DNA from: Candidatus Methanogaster sp. UBA203
GTDB lineage: Archaea; Halobacteriota; Methanosarcinia; Methanosarcinales; Methanogasteraceae
Direction of reading: 5' to 3'
NCBI GenBank assembly: GCA_002503595.1
Contig: DASC01000143.1
Location: forward strand, 1,632-17,382
Length of the DNA: 15,751 bases
In this document: in pieces, positions 15,263 through 15,751 of the stretch
Position numbering within the stretch: position 1 is the first letter of the stretch
How the letters are laid out: each line of letters opens with the position of its first letter
Program-made: the position numbers and the translations under genes
Notes under the pieces: generated by a model
Told to the model about the DNA's origin: nothing
Database searches by the model: none
What the model saw: the letters and a program-made list of their open reading frames with translations, nothing else

Positions 15263-15609
15263 CGTTTCATCTCCGGGTACATAAAGACCCCGCGTTCACC
15301 CACCTTAAAATCGATGCGCTGGAACCGCCGCAAGTATTCCTGCTGCACCTCGCATCTGATATCTGAGGCAACTACGTGCACCCTCTCGTTCTCCACCGCA
15401 GAGACGTCTGCACGTTCAGGGCAGGACGCGAGGTCATCCAAAATCCACTCCATCCCGACAGGGTCATCGCAATCATAGCTGGATGGAAGCTTGCTCGTCA
15501 CGACCAGAATGATAGCATCCGGGTTCTGTTCCAGTACCCACTCAGGATCGAGAGTGGGGGATCCTTCGAACATCTCCCTCGCGATGTTGATGCCGCCAGC
15601 GATGTGCAC
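15259..15609 (-). pseudogene. Truncated periplasmic binding protein (BtuF/FepB-like), C-terminal part only
   Basis: The frame encodes 116 residues from a GTG at 15609: HIAGGINIAREMFEGSPTLD, PEWVLEQNPDAIILVV, then QQEYLRRFQRIDFKVGERGV to the stop at 15259. The A-G-G-x-N-I-A and P-E-W-V-L-E-x-N-P-D-x-I-I-L motifs are typical of the second lobe of cobalamin/siderophore-type binding proteins. The signal peptide and whole first lobe are missing, and an in-frame TAG lies two codons before the GTG. The segment between VHVVASDIR and QQEYLRRF also seems shorter than usual: the expected A-K-W-x-x-P stretch is absent. It is therefore almost certainly a relic of an iron/cobalamin-type uptake system, with no start or export signal left. 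Confidence 0.75.
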
Positions 15610-15650
15610 TGTCTATCTCTTGTGGAATCTTTGCTAAACGTCTTATATCT

Positions 15651-15751
15651 CCGGAATTCGAAAAATCCATCACGCGTCTCCCAAAATCTCGCCCATCTTT
15701 ACCTTCCACCCGGTGATGTCTTCTGCCGTCACCACATCGATCGACCCGCCC
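15651..15751. repeat. 101-bp repeat, right copy (pairs with 515-615)
   Basis: Ungapped match to 515-615 at roughly 87% identity, in the same orientation, beginning at CCGGAA and continuing to the window edge. It contains the end of a gene, its TGA and about 19 bases downstream of it on the minus strand. The true right boundary is unseen. Confidence 0.85.
15670..15751 (-). CDS. C-terminal end of an unrecognised gene, 5' part off the window
   Basis: The last 26 codons are open from the right edge to the TGA at 15670-15672: G-G-S-I-D-V-V-T-A-E-D-I-T-G-W-K-V-K-M-G-E-I-L-G-D-A. The same C-terminus occurs, with about six changes, as an orphan at 534-629. I cannot assign a family from this length. 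It precedes the truncated binding-protein gene by 60 bp on the same strand. It may be the intact source copy or another fragment. Confidence 0.5.
   Translation of the reverse strand, partial: GGSIDVVTAEDITGWKVKMGEILGDA

Overview
The window looks like chromosomal DNA of a euryarchaeon, most likely a methanogen or anaerobic methanotroph of the Methanosarcinales/Methanophagales type. The support is indirect: TATA-box promoters with short or absent leaders, a type IV prepilin/preflagellin peptidase of archaeal type, a DUF234-type archaeal ATPase, PGF-CTERM-like surface-protein tails, CARDB and dockerin modules, and a run of DUF3344-type secreted proteins. No rRNA or tRNA gene is present, so the lineage is an inference.

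Layout. (1) 1-440, minus: 5' part of a prepilin peptidase that runs off the left edge. (2) 515-615: first copy of a 101-bp repeat carrying an orphaned gene 3' end. (3) 659-2410, minus: fused double ATPase of an energy-coupling-factor (ECF) transporter. It is divergent from (4) 2489-5437, plus: EcfT, a membrane-anchored DUF3344-like secreted protein, and a YkoE-like S component that carries a secreted beta-rich ectodomain. A possible 40-codon ORF follows. (5) 5632-12216, plus: a second promoter, then two PGF-CTERM-type surface proteins, an 826-aa multidomain surface protein, a small one-helix membrane protein and, behind its own leader, a CARDB-DUF3344-dockerin protein ending at a strong intrinsic terminator. 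(6) 12389-13760, minus: a DUF234 ATPase gene broken at an A14 tract. (7) 13797-14150: non-coding, with an imperfect inverted/tandem repeat. (8) 14151-15134, minus: a nucleoside-recognition (Gate) membrane protein. (9) 15134-15609, minus: decayed pieces of two periplasmic-binding-protein genes. (10) 15651-15751: second copy of the 101-bp repeat, at the 3' end of an unrecognised gene.

How the genes may work together. The double ATPase, EcfT and S component match the YkoD/YkoC/YkoE arrangement of a thiamine/HMP-type (or cobalt-annotated) importer. Unusually, a secreted DUF3344-like protein sits inside the operon, the S component has an extracellular domain fused to its N-terminus, and a second cluster of secreted paralogues follows immediately. 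I infer an uptake system in which cell-surface proteins capture or deliver a ligand to the ECF module. The sequence does not reveal the substrate. The right edge shows gene loss in a binding-protein locus, and the two 101-bp repeats in the same orientation bracket almost the whole block.
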